Positions 24,901 through 34,834 of a DNA stretch of 64,000 nucleotides are shown piece by piece. The stretch is taken from positions 124,001 to 188,000 of the forward strand of contig BGZK01001004.1 in NCBI GenBank assembly GCA_005406025.1, written 5' to 3'. The translations under genes and the position numbers were made by a program. The stretch is from Eumeta japonica. Its lineage: Eukaryota; Arthropoda; Insecta; Lepidoptera; Psychidae. The notes beneath the pieces were generated by a model. It saw only the letters and a list, made by a program, of their open reading frames with translations. It had not been told where the DNA came from and did no database searches. Every line of letters starts with the position of its first letter. Within the stretch, counting starts at the first letter, position 1.

Positions 24901-27900
24901 GAAGAGAAGCTGCTGCAAAAAGAGAAAGAAGCTAAGATTGCAACGAGGGTAGACATGGCAGATGCAAAGTATGTGGTCGGTGACCATAGGAATGGAGATG
25001 CTAAGATTGAGTTGGATGCGAATCAGAAGGTGAATTACATTTTTTTTTATATAAAAGGGATGTTTGTATTAAAATAATGTAATTGTAAAATGAGAAAGAA
25101 TTCTTCGAGACTATTTGTGCCAGAATTTTTAATGTAATACTCAATCATTCTTGTGCATTAAATTATTGATCTAGATTGTGAAATAATAATTGTTTTTAAT
25201 TTTAAAATTTCCAGCATGTTCGTTTGGTCTGTGTTAGATGTTTCGATTCTCATTCATTTATTTTTCTCTTAAAAGCGAGTTCATAGCTAAGTGTATTGTT
25301 GAGTTTTGTTATTGTTAAGTATATTGAGGGTTTTGAGCCAAACTGACAAAAATGGAAGCCTTATAGTTTTGTTATGTTCATTTGTCTCTGTGTATCTCAC
25401 AGGCATTTTACTCAAAAAGTATAAGATGTATATTGATGAAATTCGGTGTATAAGCTGCTACTTAGTATGATAGTTAAATAACAAAATTAAATATTTGTAG
25501 GGGGGCATTCCATACATGTAACAGACGCTGAAATAATTTTTTCAGCAAACATCAACATGTGGCACATATTTCGACAATTCCTTTGAAAACACTGAGGTTT
25601 CTATACAATTTTTATAAATACTTGAATGTTTTCGGAAATAATTGCTCTGAAAGTAGTAGAAATTGTCTCCCTCTCTATATTTTTTAAACTGTATGTCCAA
25701 AAAACATGAAAAAAATCACAAAAATAACGCGTAATAAATAATTTAAACGAAAATTATTTTGAAGATGATCAGATATATCATTTTTGAGTTATTGCCGAAA
25801 AACTGCGCTTTTCAACAAAAAGACTTAAGTGCCATGAAGACATGCTCTTGCTGGTGTAATTTAGTTTACACTAGTTCAGAATAATAGTCAACATACCTAC
25901 TTGTTTCTCAAGTTATAGGCGACTAAACTGTTTATACCTGTTCTGTGGGTAAGCATGGAAAAAACTGTAACAATATACCTAGTATTTTTTTATCTATGGT
26001 GTATTTCTATATAGTAATATCTTTGGAAATCAGAGAACATTATCTAACATTTTTTTTTATAGGTAAAATAGTACAATGCTTGAAGAGTCAAGACGTTATA
26101 TGCTATTTCCTTTATAGAAAGTTCATTAGTTTCTTTATCTATAATAAATACCTACTAATCAGTTTTAACTATCCCAAAAATGGTTTTGATTTGAATTTTT
26201 TGATATGTTATTAGTTTACGGGCTTAACTCGAGAAGAGCTGATGAAATACGCGTCAGATCCGTTCTGGGTGCGGCTGCGGTGGACACTGTTCGTGTTGTT
26301 CTGGTTGTTGTGGTTGTGCATGCTGGCCGGCGCTATCGCCATCATCGTTCGAGCGCCCAAATGCGCCCCGCCGCCACCTAGGACTTGGTACGTGTGATAC
26401 AGGATTGTAAACTGGAATCAAAAGGAGCTGCTTCCAAATACAATCATGGATTTATTCAGTAAACTGATGTACTTTTATCGCTAAATCTTGAAACAGTGTT
26501 TTTCGTTGCTCTTGGTATTTTGATATATCTAATCACTGCCCATAAGCAAATTTTAAAAGACCATTGAGACGTTTAATTCTCTATCGATATTGTTACAAAT
26601 TTCATAGATTTTGATTTTATTTAAACCAAGGTTATTAAAAATTGAGAATTCACAAACATCTTTATTTCATAGCTTCTCTATAACACTTGAAATATGTCAT
26701 TGTTTTATGGATTTACCTTTCATTCAAAAGGCTTTTTCTTTTTCTCTCAACAAAATGAGCAATTTAAAGATAGCTCTTTCCAAATTTAATTATATATAAA
26801 TGGCTTTCGCCGGTGGCTGTACCCATGTGGACATTGAATGAATATTTAATCTTTTATATGGACCAATCATACTGTCAACTATGATTCCAATCTTTATGTT
26901 TTCGATTTAAATCCGTGCACTCCTTTGTATTCCAATTTTGGTCTCAATCTACATTCCGATTCATGTACATTTATGTGCTTTAATAGTTTTCATTTGCGAT
27001 TTGCCATTTATCTTCTCAAACATCTTTGAAATAGGTATGAGAGAGGCCCATTGCTGGACGCGAGTGAGGCTTCGAGTTATGACGTAATCAACGAACACCT
27101 GCTGGCGGCCAGGGACGTGCAGGTCCAGGGTATGTTTGTACCGGGAGCCCTGGCAGGAGACACCTATGATGTTCTGGATGAACCTGGAAAACTAGATAAA
27201 TTTAAAGAATTAGCTAAAAAGGCAGACGATTATGGCATCAAGTAAGTTAATCTTGAATAGTCTTAAAGTTGTAATGTTAATGTGGTATATTATCTATATG
27301 AACATAACAAATCTGAAGTTTTTAATGTTTGATCACTGTACTTTTAAGAACTACGAGTCTGATTGGATAGATTCTTTTTGCATTAAGGTCTTAGTATTTT
27401 CATCAATTATGTGTAATCCAAATTTTACAATAAAATATTTTGTAACTATAGAAACTTCAATCTCCTTGAAATATGCTATAGGAAATTGTTTATTTGATGG
27501 TCATACACTCTTAGAGAAAATTTGTCCGAAATAAATTTTGTGGTTACATAGGCTGATAGTAGATCTAGTCGCGAACCACGTGAACGCCACCCATAGTTGG
27601 TTCACGCTCAGCGAGAACCGCACCGGCGAGTACGCCGACTATTTCGTGTGGGCGCAGGGCGGAGACTTCGACGACGAGACGCGGCGCCGGCGCCCACCCA
27701 ACAACTGGGTAAGTTGATCACGTCGTCGGTGTGTTTCTACATCACTTCACAAAATGCGCTAGGATGAAAGCTGAAATTTAGGATTGTCTAAGAATTGTTC
27801 ACTTAGTTTTTCTCTATTAAAAGTGACACAATTTCTTTAAGTGAAAGAAAAATCCTTTGGTAAATACAGTATTTTATTTTAATTAAACAGCTTATTTGCA

Positions 27901-28938
27901 TTTTCATTTGGACACTATAAAATTCTAATCTTAAGAACCACATTATTTATCCATGCATAGTCCGAAAAATTGTTTTTTCATTAATTAAAATAATTTCTAT
28001 ATTTTGAGTACCTATCCTCATTGTTTTTTTTTTTTGTTTTATATCATGACTTATAAGGATCATTGTTAGGACTATTAAGTTAGATAAAACAAAAAACCTT
28101 TATTTACTCACAAGCTATAACATTTTGTATCTTTCCTTCTTGTGTTTCTAATAGTGTAGGTATCTATTTCACTATTGGAAATCCTTTACAAAAATCATGA
28201 AATGCATACACTCTTTTGGTTGCAAAATTTGTTGAGCCATATAAATCTCACCATCATATTTTGAGACTGAGAAAATCATATGCTACAACAAAACTTCTAA
28301 ACACTTATATCTTACAAAAAAAGAAAGAAACAAATATATCCTTTCTGTTTAACATGAGATAGTTGTTTTCTTTCCTTGAAAATGAAACTACGTTTATCAT
28401 TTATCATTTTGCAAAAAAAATTCATTGTAGGCAATTAATTTTTTTTATATGTCAGTATTTTTGTTAACTTGGAGTTGTATAAATTTATTAAGTAATTTTA
28501 TGTTTGAGGTGTTGTGGCTTAAATGTATCATGTCGCTGTTAAAATTTAATGCAACATTGCTTATGCAGCGATCAACAATGAACGAGTCTGCGTGGTCGTG
28601 GAGCGCAGCGCGCGGCGCGTACTACCTGGCTCAGTACGAGGCTCACCGGCCCGACCTTAACTTCAGTAATCCTCTCGTCGTGAAACGCTTCGACGACGTC
28701 ATCCGCGCCTGGCTCGGCGCAGGCGCCCGGGGCGTGCGGTCAGTGTCCACGCTCTCATTTTACCGCCGACCGCACTGACTGGAAAGCGATCTAAATGCAT
28801 AAAGCGACGATTCGACTCTATTTACATTTATAAAAACGTTTGAACAAGTCTCAAATTAGTTATCAAATCTTAAACAGGATTGTGTATATTGTGTTCTAGA
28901 TCAAATATTGGTATTAAAGGTATTGTCATAATAAAAGG

Positions 28939-28998
<60 letters not shown>

Positions 28999-31900
28999 TA
29001 AATAACAATAATAAAATAAAACGAAAGTAGAGACATCACAAGCACCGATTGATCTGTGCAGGCTGCAGCGAGCGCGCCAGCTGCTAGTGAATCCGTTGCT
29101 GGCAAACGAGACCGTGGCGGAGGGGCGCGCGGCCCTCGGCGCCGACCACACCGCCTACGCATTCTACCGCCACCGCCACAGCGCGGACCAGCCCGCGCTG
29201 CTCGACCTACTCAAACATTGGGCACACCTTACCGGTAAAAAGATTATTACTCATATTAATTGTGTATTCTTTTTTTATATTTATTATTTTGTTAACTATT
29301 ATAACTGCATATTATACTTTGCATATTTTCCTTGCTTTAAATATTTTAAGAGAGAATTATTCAATTGTAGGTAATGAAAGCGTTTTCACGCTGGCGGAAA
29401 CGACACCACCCGAGTTGTTCCTATCGGAGGAGCGCGGCTGGGCGCTCGCTCTGCGGCCGCCCTCGACTGCCCCTCTGCCGCTGCACGCGTCGCCCTACCA
29501 GCTCGCGCATCGCCTAAACGCGCTCACACGCTATGATTGGCCAATATTGCAGGTAAACAATATTTTAGTTTGATGTGCTATGTATGTAGTGTAATGTGGA
29601 GTTACAGACAGTGTTAACAAAAAATATGTATTTATACAGCTAAAGACCGAGCAGGGTGAAGAGGAAGAGGCTATCGCACTGAGCGCGCTGCTGCCGGCCG
29701 CGCCTCTGCTGACGCTCGCAGCACTGCCGCAACACAACGATACCACCCAGGTTCGCGCCTCACACCCATTTATGTTTAAGTCAAACTTGAAAATTGACCT
29801 TCCAGAGTACGTACTACAATTGTCTTGCCAATTTTGAATTCAGTAGTATGTATACTCTTATCATATTATTTATGCAGTAATTTGAATTATCAACTCTTTC
29901 AACACTTACATGTATGCTAAAGGGGAATGCAGGAATCTGGCCCAAAAATGCACAACATACAATGTTTGCTTAATATTCTTTATTTATTTTTTGTGAAATT
30001 TAGGCAATATTCATGTATTATAATAGTAAATAAATAGTACTTAAAACAAAATCTTTCGTTGGCAGCACCAGTTTTACCATAATCGCTAGGTAAAAAAGCA
30101 AAAAGTAATCAATGATAAATGGAAGAGTAATGGATGATTATCAATTTTTTTCTTCTTAATGTGGGCAAAGCAAAAACTATTAAAAATGATGAAGGAATTA
30201 TCACGAATGATATGTTCTGATTTGTTAAATACTTTTTTATGAATATGATCCCTGGGAATAATAATTTCTAATAACCGTTCGGATAAACTTTGATATTGAT
30301 TTATCAATTTTGCATGGGAAATGGCAACACGTCGCACGCTAAATCAGAAAAACTGACATTTGACATTAGTTGACAGTAACAGTTAACTGTTTGCGAGTTT
30401 TACATGAAATTGTTTTGTTGTGTACTGTATTTCATTTTATTTTTTAAAATTTAACAACTTGGCATTGTCAATCGACACTGATACCAAAGAATCTTCTGAC
30501 TAAGGCTTCAATATGAATATCGCTTTGTTTCCAATAACGACCCTAGCGTGAAATTGGAATCGACATCAGCTGCATTGCAACTGCATAGTTCGTAGACAAA
30601 TGGTAGGATGTTGTTTTCATGTGATGATGGTTATCTGAGGTGGGCACGGCATCAAAGTTATATTTCTCCACCAGCTCAGTTTTTAGATGAAGTCTTAGTA
30701 ATGTATGATGACACGAGATGAATGACATTTGTTGAACAATGTGTGAGGTTATTTATTACCTACTATTGTTTTTAAGGCATTTTCATAATTGTTATGCCTG
30801 TGTTGCATTTATGAACAATATGCAAACATAAAATATGCAAAAAGTGATGTAAAACAAGTGTAGTTTTGTTGTAAAAGCCAGTTTTATTTTCAAAATTAAA
30901 ATTTTATAATTTTAAAACACTGCCTTTTTTTGACTGATCCTTTAAGTTAGCATTATTGTTATTGCATATTATCGTTTGGATACTGTTTTCAATGTGTGCA
31001 CCCAGGACCGGAGGGACTGGCGGCTTGGCATTCCTCTTTTATGACTCATATGTGATGTTTCCAGGTGAAGCTGTTGGGACAGCTATGGTCTTTGCGCAAG
31101 GACGCCAGCGTGCAACATGGCAATGCAACAGTGCGTGCCCAGCCCGCCGCGCTCGAGGACGACGGCGACGGCCACAACGGCACAGAGGTGCTCGTTGTCG
31201 TCAGGTCTGTACTGTGATCATCATGTGATCTTTATTATTGTAATTAGAACATTGTTATTGTGAAAAATGTCTAAAGTAAAAAAAAATCTGATTGCAATGT
31301 GACAATTGACTTATGTAATTTATATTATTAGCAACTTTGGCACAACATGAAACATTGAAAATATTACAAATTGAGAGTAATAGATTGTAACATGAAGTAT
31401 CTTATATTTAAACGATTTCTATGTCTAAAATGTGTCATTAGTGAAATTTTAATTCTGGCAACGGTCATTAATGGCCTCCTATGAGGCATCAATAAGTGAA
31501 GGTTTGACGACATTTGAAGCATATTTATAATTTACCTTTAATTTTGCGGATTAAATAACATTTTTACAAAAACACAGGTGGAAGCCAGATCATACGGGAT
31601 ATGCGGTGCTGTGGAATGGGGGCACGAGAGCGGCGCGGGCCGACGTGAGCGCGCTCCCCGCCGTGCCGGCCGCGCTCACCGTGCTCCGTGTGACGGCGCG
31701 GGTCCATACGCTCACGAAGTACTTATATTTTCTTGACATTGAAGCAGTCCCCCTCAAACAATTAAGAACGATTGAGGCTTTCACACAATGTAATGTGTTG
31801 GCATACAACTATGGTATCCATACTTTTTTGAAAATCATAAGCATATTTACTAGCAAAATATTTACATTATCAACAGTATTTCTATAAGATGACATTTAAT

Positions 31901-32949
31901 GTTTGGAAAAATTTAATCTCTGCTTAATAAGCTATCTCTGACACCGTCTCCATTACTGACTGATGAGACAAGCGATAATGACCGTGATGAATAAACATTA
32001 AAGTCTAAATTCAAAATGAAGTATAGTACAACGCACTCAACTGCCGCTCGGAATTTCATGCGAATAATGCAGTGCGCAGGTTTAACGCTCTCCAGACCTT
32101 ACCTGTTTCTCCCCTTATTTTCTATTTTATGACATTGCGACACTTTAGTAACTAACTTCACAATAGCATAGTTTCGTGCATTGTACTGTAATTTTTATGG
32201 CAATATCATAACATTTAAAAGCGTCGTTTCCCGTTCTGTATGTGATTGATATAGACCCTACCCGAACAGCTTAATGTATACTCTGTCTGACACTGAGTAA
32301 GGAGTTAAGTTGGACTTTGAGTTGAAAGCTCATCCCGCAATTTGTTGTCAGTCAGGGTAAAAATTCAGTACTTTTTTATTTGAAAGTAACACGCTTTGCT
32401 AACATGAAGTTTTTTATGATTATTTTTAGTCGACAGTAGCTCCCAACACACACTGGGTCAGTATGGTGTATAAGGTTCGATTTCTTAATCTGCAATAAAA
32501 AGATTACGGTAGGAGCTATTATTACAAGTAGGATGATAGAACGTAACCCAACAAATAAATCAATTTCATTTTCATAATAATAATATTTTATTAATGCTAT
32601 CACCAAAATATGATGACAATTTTAGATTTATCCTATCTGTGGTAATGGGGCAGCACATATACAGAACATGGGAATTTGAATCGAAATTTTTATAAAACCA
32701 CAAGTTGTAGTCACTTTCGCGACGATCGATTAATCTTTCATAGGTCAATTATCTACTGTATTAAACAAAATGACGGCCTTGTTAAAAATAATATACATAT
32801 TAATTTGGAACTTGTAAAACAGAGCACATTCTTACTTTGTGCATATTTGTTACAGTTATACGCATAACCAGGAAGTGAAGAGCGCGGATTTGCTAGTGCC
32901 GGCGCGCTCGGCGCTGATGCTGTCGTTTGTACCCAAAGTGGAGGAATAA
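12957..32949 (+). CDS. CD98hc: CD98hc / 4F2hc (SLC3A2-like) amino-acid-transporter heavy chain, 12 exons
   Basis: Coding exons: 12957-13050, 24833-25029, 26215-26387, 27035-27241, 27552-27708, 28569-28738, 29062-29234, 29371-29552, 29640-29750, 31065-31204, 31578-31718, 32856-32949. All phases agree, giving 612 aa. A cytoplasmic N-terminus is followed by FTGLTREELMKYASDPFW (exon 3), the conserved block before the single membrane helix at about residues 120-142. Next comes RAPKC, whose cysteine (about residue 147) matches the one that disulfide-links the heavy chain to light chains such as LAT1. The rest is an extracellular amylase-like domain (KLIVDLVANHV, GVRLQRARQL) with several N-glycosylation sequons. 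The usual catalytic Asp after GVR/GFR is absent, as expected for a transporter subunit. The weakest splice is the exon 11 donor (gtactt), chosen because it alone keeps phase. Exon 1 is assigned by phase and by its YKPLPE context. Confidence 0.87.
13051..14326 (+). other. First part of CD98hc intron 1, no feature recognised
   Basis: AT-rich intronic DNA between CD98hc exon 1 and the nested Myb/SANT-like gene. A 60-codon ORF at 13397-13579 is AT-rich and unconvincing. No repeat with clear ends was found. Confidence 0.4.
14374..15009 (+). CDS. Myb/SANT-like DNA-binding protein nested in CD98hc intron 1
   Basis: A 211-aa frame starts at the ATG at 14374 (MMEVEEDDEDHWDS) and contains a Myb/SANT-like trihelix domain at about residues 12-98. 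Its helices carry the tryptophans and basic residues typical of MADF/MSANTD-type proteins (WDSASTKLLLTLY, KKNIWTEVS, CDKKFRNLKLTYIRLLKKK, IKWPYFEIFEEIY). A charged C-terminal helix (about 150-205) is rich in Glu, Lys and Arg and may be a coiled coil. The open frame extends upstream to 14275 without an ATG, and a good acceptor (tacatttcag) ends at 14326, so a 5' exon may exist. AATAAA follows at 15120-15125. Such proteins are likely nuclear DNA-binding factors, often related to transposon-derived regulators; no specific target can be named. It is on the same strand as its host gene. Confidence 0.72.
   Translation: MMEVEEDDEDHWDSASTKLLLTLYLQNVDKFRNPKIRKKNIWTEVSTVVGKGPDNCDKKFRNLKLTYIRLLKKKRQNPEANIKWPYFEIFEEIYSYDGQYHPQIEQKLQDSSESVAKTLLSLNPSTFTTDTLENGAESSSHGQNEEAKKKLTNRKRNAEFRKATLEIRERQKIVEAKLDRLIGIIEESNNIQKERNRLFQQFLEKFNHNSL
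15120..15125 (+). promoter_or_regulatory. Polyadenylation signal of the nested Myb/SANT-like gene
   Basis: AATAAA 111 nt after the stop codon at 15009, same strand. It supports an independent transcription unit inside the CD98hc intron. Confidence 0.5.
15126..16240. other. Intronic AT-rich stretch with one hairpin
   Basis: No coding sequence recognised. Positions about 16079-16136 hold an imperfect hairpin: ggttcctaaaatgaatga pairs with tcattcattttaggtacc across a loop of about 22 nt. Confidence 0.4.
16240..16700 (+). mobile_element. 3' remnant of a non-LTR retrotransposon
   Basis: Broken frames read, in order, pieces such as VVWCEKRC, RMYVGGG, MKRLMNVSEARDMQRL and SLLTFLGNRYE. These correspond to the C-terminal tail of insect LINE polyproteins, which commonly end with a Lys/Arg-rich RRACMKRLM-like motif followed by a tryptophan-containing segment. 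Several stops and frame changes show that it is decayed. Only the last ~450 bp of an element is visible. Confidence 0.6.
17420..17890. repeat. Dispersed repeat copy A
   Basis: The stretch gtgtggacaaacaatgaat near 17542 and the block that follows (tgtcaaccatgatctcgat) align with a second copy at about 26830 in another intron of the same gene. Strings such as attctggtctcaat recur in both. Ends and class cannot be set from two copies. Confidence 0.45.
18655..18785. other. GC-rich island inside CD98hc intron 1
   Basis: About 120 bp much richer in GC than its surroundings, with two copies of cggcgtgacac (18739 and 18769 areas). It contains no convincing frame. It could be an internal promoter or a transposon fragment. 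Confidence 0.35.
19362..19965. mobile_element. Pogo/Tigger-like non-autonomous DNA transposon
   Basis: Terminal inverted repeats begin cagttgaacctcgataag on the left and cagtagaacctcgataact on the right (minus strand), 20 of 23 positions identical. A TA dinucleotide flanks each end (19360-19361 and 19966-19967), as expected for the Tc1/mariner-pogo superfamily. The interior has no transposase frame. It carries at least six degenerate copies of a motif like aagttatagaggtt, which resembles the TIR core read inward. Confidence 0.75.
20220..20445. other. GC-rich island in CD98hc intron 1, identity unknown
   Basis: A clearly GC-rich segment with an abrupt change from AT-rich DNA on both sides. 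A 73-codon plus-strand ORF (20250-20471) crosses it but matches no family I recognise. It may be a transposon fragment. Confidence 0.35.
20480..21616. other. Intronic stretch, nothing recognised
   Basis: AT-rich DNA between the GC-rich island and the Helitron. A 90-codon minus-strand ORF (21025-21297) has no recognisable domain and unremarkable composition. Confidence 0.35.
21617..22681 (-). mobile_element. Helitron rolling-circle transposon, internally decayed
   Basis: Read on the minus strand, the element starts TCTATACTAATATTATAAA at 22681 and ends in CTAG at 21617. Just before the end is a GC-rich hairpin (gcgggtgaaaccgc). The flanking bases are A before the 5' end and T after the 3' end, the usual AT insertion site. 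Inside, at 22202-21957, lies a fragment of the Helitron helicase C-terminus (CFSHGQLYVACSRVSKSQNL, then NIVYRSIL), and a shifted frame reads QTLKVAG. At 1,065 bp with only a helicase scrap it is non-autonomous. Confidence 0.85.
21957..22202 (-). pseudogene. Helitron helicase C-terminal fragment
   Basis: The 81-codon frame contains FSHGQLYVACSRV, the signature of motif VI-like sequence in Pif1-type helicases of Helitrons. The preceding helicase motif (QTLKVAG) is readable only in another frame, so a frameshift separates them. The Rep and remaining helicase domains are absent. Confidence 0.75.
22682..24832. other. Last part of CD98hc intron 1
   Basis: No gene recognised. A G-rich repeat-like scrap (gggggtcgcaaaaaatgtga and gaaggggggtc) lies at 23142-23190. 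A 13-bp perfect hairpin (aatggtttttaag / cttaaaaaccatt) occupies 23982-24010. Confidence 0.4.
25330..25930. repeat. Probable dispersed repeat in CD98hc intron 2
   Basis: The beginning (ttatagttttgttatgttca, then a 'tctgtgtatctcacag' stretch and 'ctcaaaaagtataagatg') resembles a repeat type widespread in Lepidoptera genomes. This is from memory of the family, without an alignment. No ends or coding sequence are defined. Confidence 0.35.
26805..26995. repeat. Dispersed repeat copy B
   Basis: Shares an alignable block with the copy at 17420-17890 (catgtggacattgaatgaat against gtgtggacaaacaatgaat, then ctgtcaactatgattccaat). The attttggtctcaat block follows here but precedes in the other copy, so the two are rearranged relative to each other. 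Confidence 0.45.
28940..28995. repeat. (TA)n microsatellite
   Basis: About 54 bp of uninterrupted TA repeat inside CD98hc intron 6. It generates spurious tyrosine/isoleucine ORFs on the minus strand. Confidence 0.95.
29751..31064 (+). other. CD98hc intron 9, nothing recognised
   Basis: 1.3 kb of AT-rich intron between exons 9 and 10. Small ORFs here (for example 30086-30337 minus) show no recognisable domain. Confidence 0.4.
31719..32855 (+). other. CD98hc intron 11, nothing recognised
   Basis: 1.1-kb intron between the last two coding exons. The frame of exon 11 runs on into it for about 56 codons, so readthrough would give an alternative C-terminus, but the spliced C-terminus is the conserved one. 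Confidence 0.4.
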
Positions 32950-33052
32950 CTCTCTTCAATCCTTTCACTTATCTTGCTGTAAAGTCGCTATCTCATATAA
33001 TGAAGCGATGAATTTATTTGCATTTGCTTTTTTATGATTGTTCATAATAAAC

Positions 33053-33058
33053 AATAAA
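33053..33058 (+). promoter_or_regulatory. Polyadenylation signal of CD98hc
   Basis: AATAAA 104 nt past the CD98hc stop codon, in an AT-rich 3' UTR. A minus-strand AATAAA at 33086-33091 lies immediately beyond it. Confidence 0.6.
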
Positions 33059-33097
33059 TATATAACTATTGCATTCTAACATGTTTTTATTTAATTC

Positions 33098-33283
33098 TCA
33101 AATAAAAGTCATACTAGGCATAGACTTAAATGAAATTGATCTTTTTATTAAGTTTATGCTTGGTATGAAATGAAAAGATGAAGCAATGGGTTTTACACTC
33201 ATGGACTTTCCACCTAGTGGTAGAGAATACTTCAAATTATCTGTAGGTTGTTCTTTTAAGATTAACACCATTCCTGATTGCAT
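33098..33283 (-). CDS. Small ORF of unknown function, antisense and tail-to-tail with CD98hc
   Basis: A 61-codon ATG-started frame (MQSGMVLILKEQ...SLPLGGKSMSVKP) has a less AT-biased composition than neighbouring chance ORFs. It is followed after only a few bases by a minus-strand AATAAA at 33086-33091. Upstream on the minus strand a polypyrimidine-poor AG (ctaaaaaaag) could be an acceptor, so it might be a last exon. I do not recognise the protein. It may be a real short gene, a gene fragment or chance. Confidence 0.3.
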   Translation of the reverse strand: MQSGMVLILKEQPTDNLKYSLPLGGKSMSVKPIASSFHFIPSINLIKRSISFKSMPSMTFI

Positions 33284-33299
33284 TCGCGTTTATTTGCCT

Positions 33300-34450
33300 T
33301 GGCCCTGCATTCCTTTTTTTAGAATACACAAATATAAAATAAACCCGCGTCTATTTCTCGGAAGGGTAGTCGGACTAGATTTCCACGCGATGTGATCCTA
33401 GCGTGTCTTGCTTCATTGACATCCATCAATCTACGAGAAAATGGAATATCTAAGAAACCACTTTGACATCTTACTGGTAATTTTTATTCGTGAAAACCAT
33501 TAAAGATTAAAATGTTGAAAATGACAGTGTGAATACCACCTTAAAAGTATAGGATAAAACAGTTGTATAAAATGCATGTTGCGAAAGAGACGAAGTTGTA
33601 TACTTTTTAAATATACCGTAAGTATTCGCGGATTTTTCACTCCTCCGGCCCGACATTCCGTAGGCGTATTTTACAATACCTATTAAAAGGTGAAACACCG
33701 ATTCGTAAATAAATAAACCCTATTAGAACCCAATGCAAATTTGTAATTCTCATATACTAAATCTACAATAACTTTATTTTACAACAATAACTTAAAGTAG
33801 CGCACAACTAAACAAAACAGCTAAATGCTCGCGTCTTCACGTCGTCATAGCCATGGGTCATTATTACCCCTACTCCCGGCCACCTGCCTCAGTGCGCTTT
33901 TCGATTTCTCGATATCTGTGTATATTCGAATGATAGACCGCAATGTAATCCATGCCTAGACTTGTCATACGCCATGTCGCATCATTCTTGAATATTTTAC
34001 ACGCTTTATATTAACTTCACCTGTATGTTTGTATGTATGTATGTATGTTTGTAACTCTCCTTTGGCGGCTGCTGACTCCAAACTTGTCCTTCTATAAATC
34101 CTCCCTAAATGTGGTAAAATAATAAATACTTAAGTATTTCCAACAATCAAAAGGCTATAATAAATAAGATACTGGACATACATGATAATTAAGAAATAAA
34201 TTTAGAATAAAATCATTCAATCAAAAAACATTCTAATTGAATTAATATTAAATTCAATTTGAATGAATATTAAATTCAATTTCAAATAAAACGTTAAAGT
34301 CTGAATTGTTTTAGAATTTATCACTGCAAATTTTCTCTTTAGTTCAAAACAAATCTGACTACTGTCCGCCCTCTGTTGGAGATTCTCTATACTACCTGCT
34401 TCAGTCTCATTTTGAAATTTGACACCTCAAATTTTATTATCGAACGCTAG
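33300..34450. other. Intergenic AT-rich DNA with short repeats
   Basis: Holds a short TATG-type microsatellite at 34022-34052, which often marks transposon tails in Lepidoptera. A partial duplication of about 20 bp (attaaattcaattt units) lies at 34241-34282. No gene recognised. Confidence 0.4.
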
Positions 34451-34454
34451 TGGA

Positions 34455-34709
34455 AAATAAATATAGTTTAAAAACAAAAACACGTTTATAGTGGAATAAA
34501 AGTAGAATGAATATAGAATAATTAATATATTAGAAAAAGCGTGGGTGCTACATGTTTGTCCGTTCTTGAAAAGCACCCCACACTTTTTCACAATAATAAT
34601 ATTTATTGTTGGTTCATTAATTGATTTCTATATTCAAATTATTTTCTACTTTTTAGTTTATTCCACTATAAAAGTGTGTTTTTTAATTTTTTTTAAACTA
34701 TATTTATTT
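34455..34709. mobile_element. 255-bp foldback (MITE-like) element
   Basis: The outer arms (aaataaatatagttt at 34455 and its reverse complement ending at 34709) continue as imperfect inverted repeats through tttatagtggaataaa for about 85 bp. The centre is again palindromic (gaaaaagcgtgggtgct against agcaccccacactttttc). Nearly the whole element can fold into one long stem. No transposase is present. A target duplication was not identified, so the superfamily is open. Confidence 0.65.
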
Positions 34710-34797
34710 AAATTATGGTCTGTACATGTCGCCGTAGACAAATTTCCAACCGTCTACAATAGATGTCGCTGTTAATAAATTTTTAAGTGTCTACGAC

Positions 34798-34801
<4 letters not shown>

Positions 34802-34832
<31 letters not shown>
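34802..34832. repeat. (TA)n microsatellite
   Basis: About 30 bp of TA repeat in the intergenic region right of the foldback element. Confidence 0.9.

Positions 34833-34834
<2 letters not shown>

Noticed and set aside
25945..26214. 89-codon hydrophobic ORF in CD98hc intron 2
   Set aside because: AT-rich Phe/Ile/Tyr-rich chance frame ending at the intron acceptor; no family resemblance.
28870..29162. Minus-strand ORFs with long Tyr-Ile runs
   Set aside because: Produced by the TA microsatellite plus the antisense of CD98hc exon 7.
31702..31703. Alternative donor for CD98hc exon 11
   Set aside because: It would leave phase 0 and the next exon would stop within four codons; the donor at 31719 restores the conserved C-terminus.
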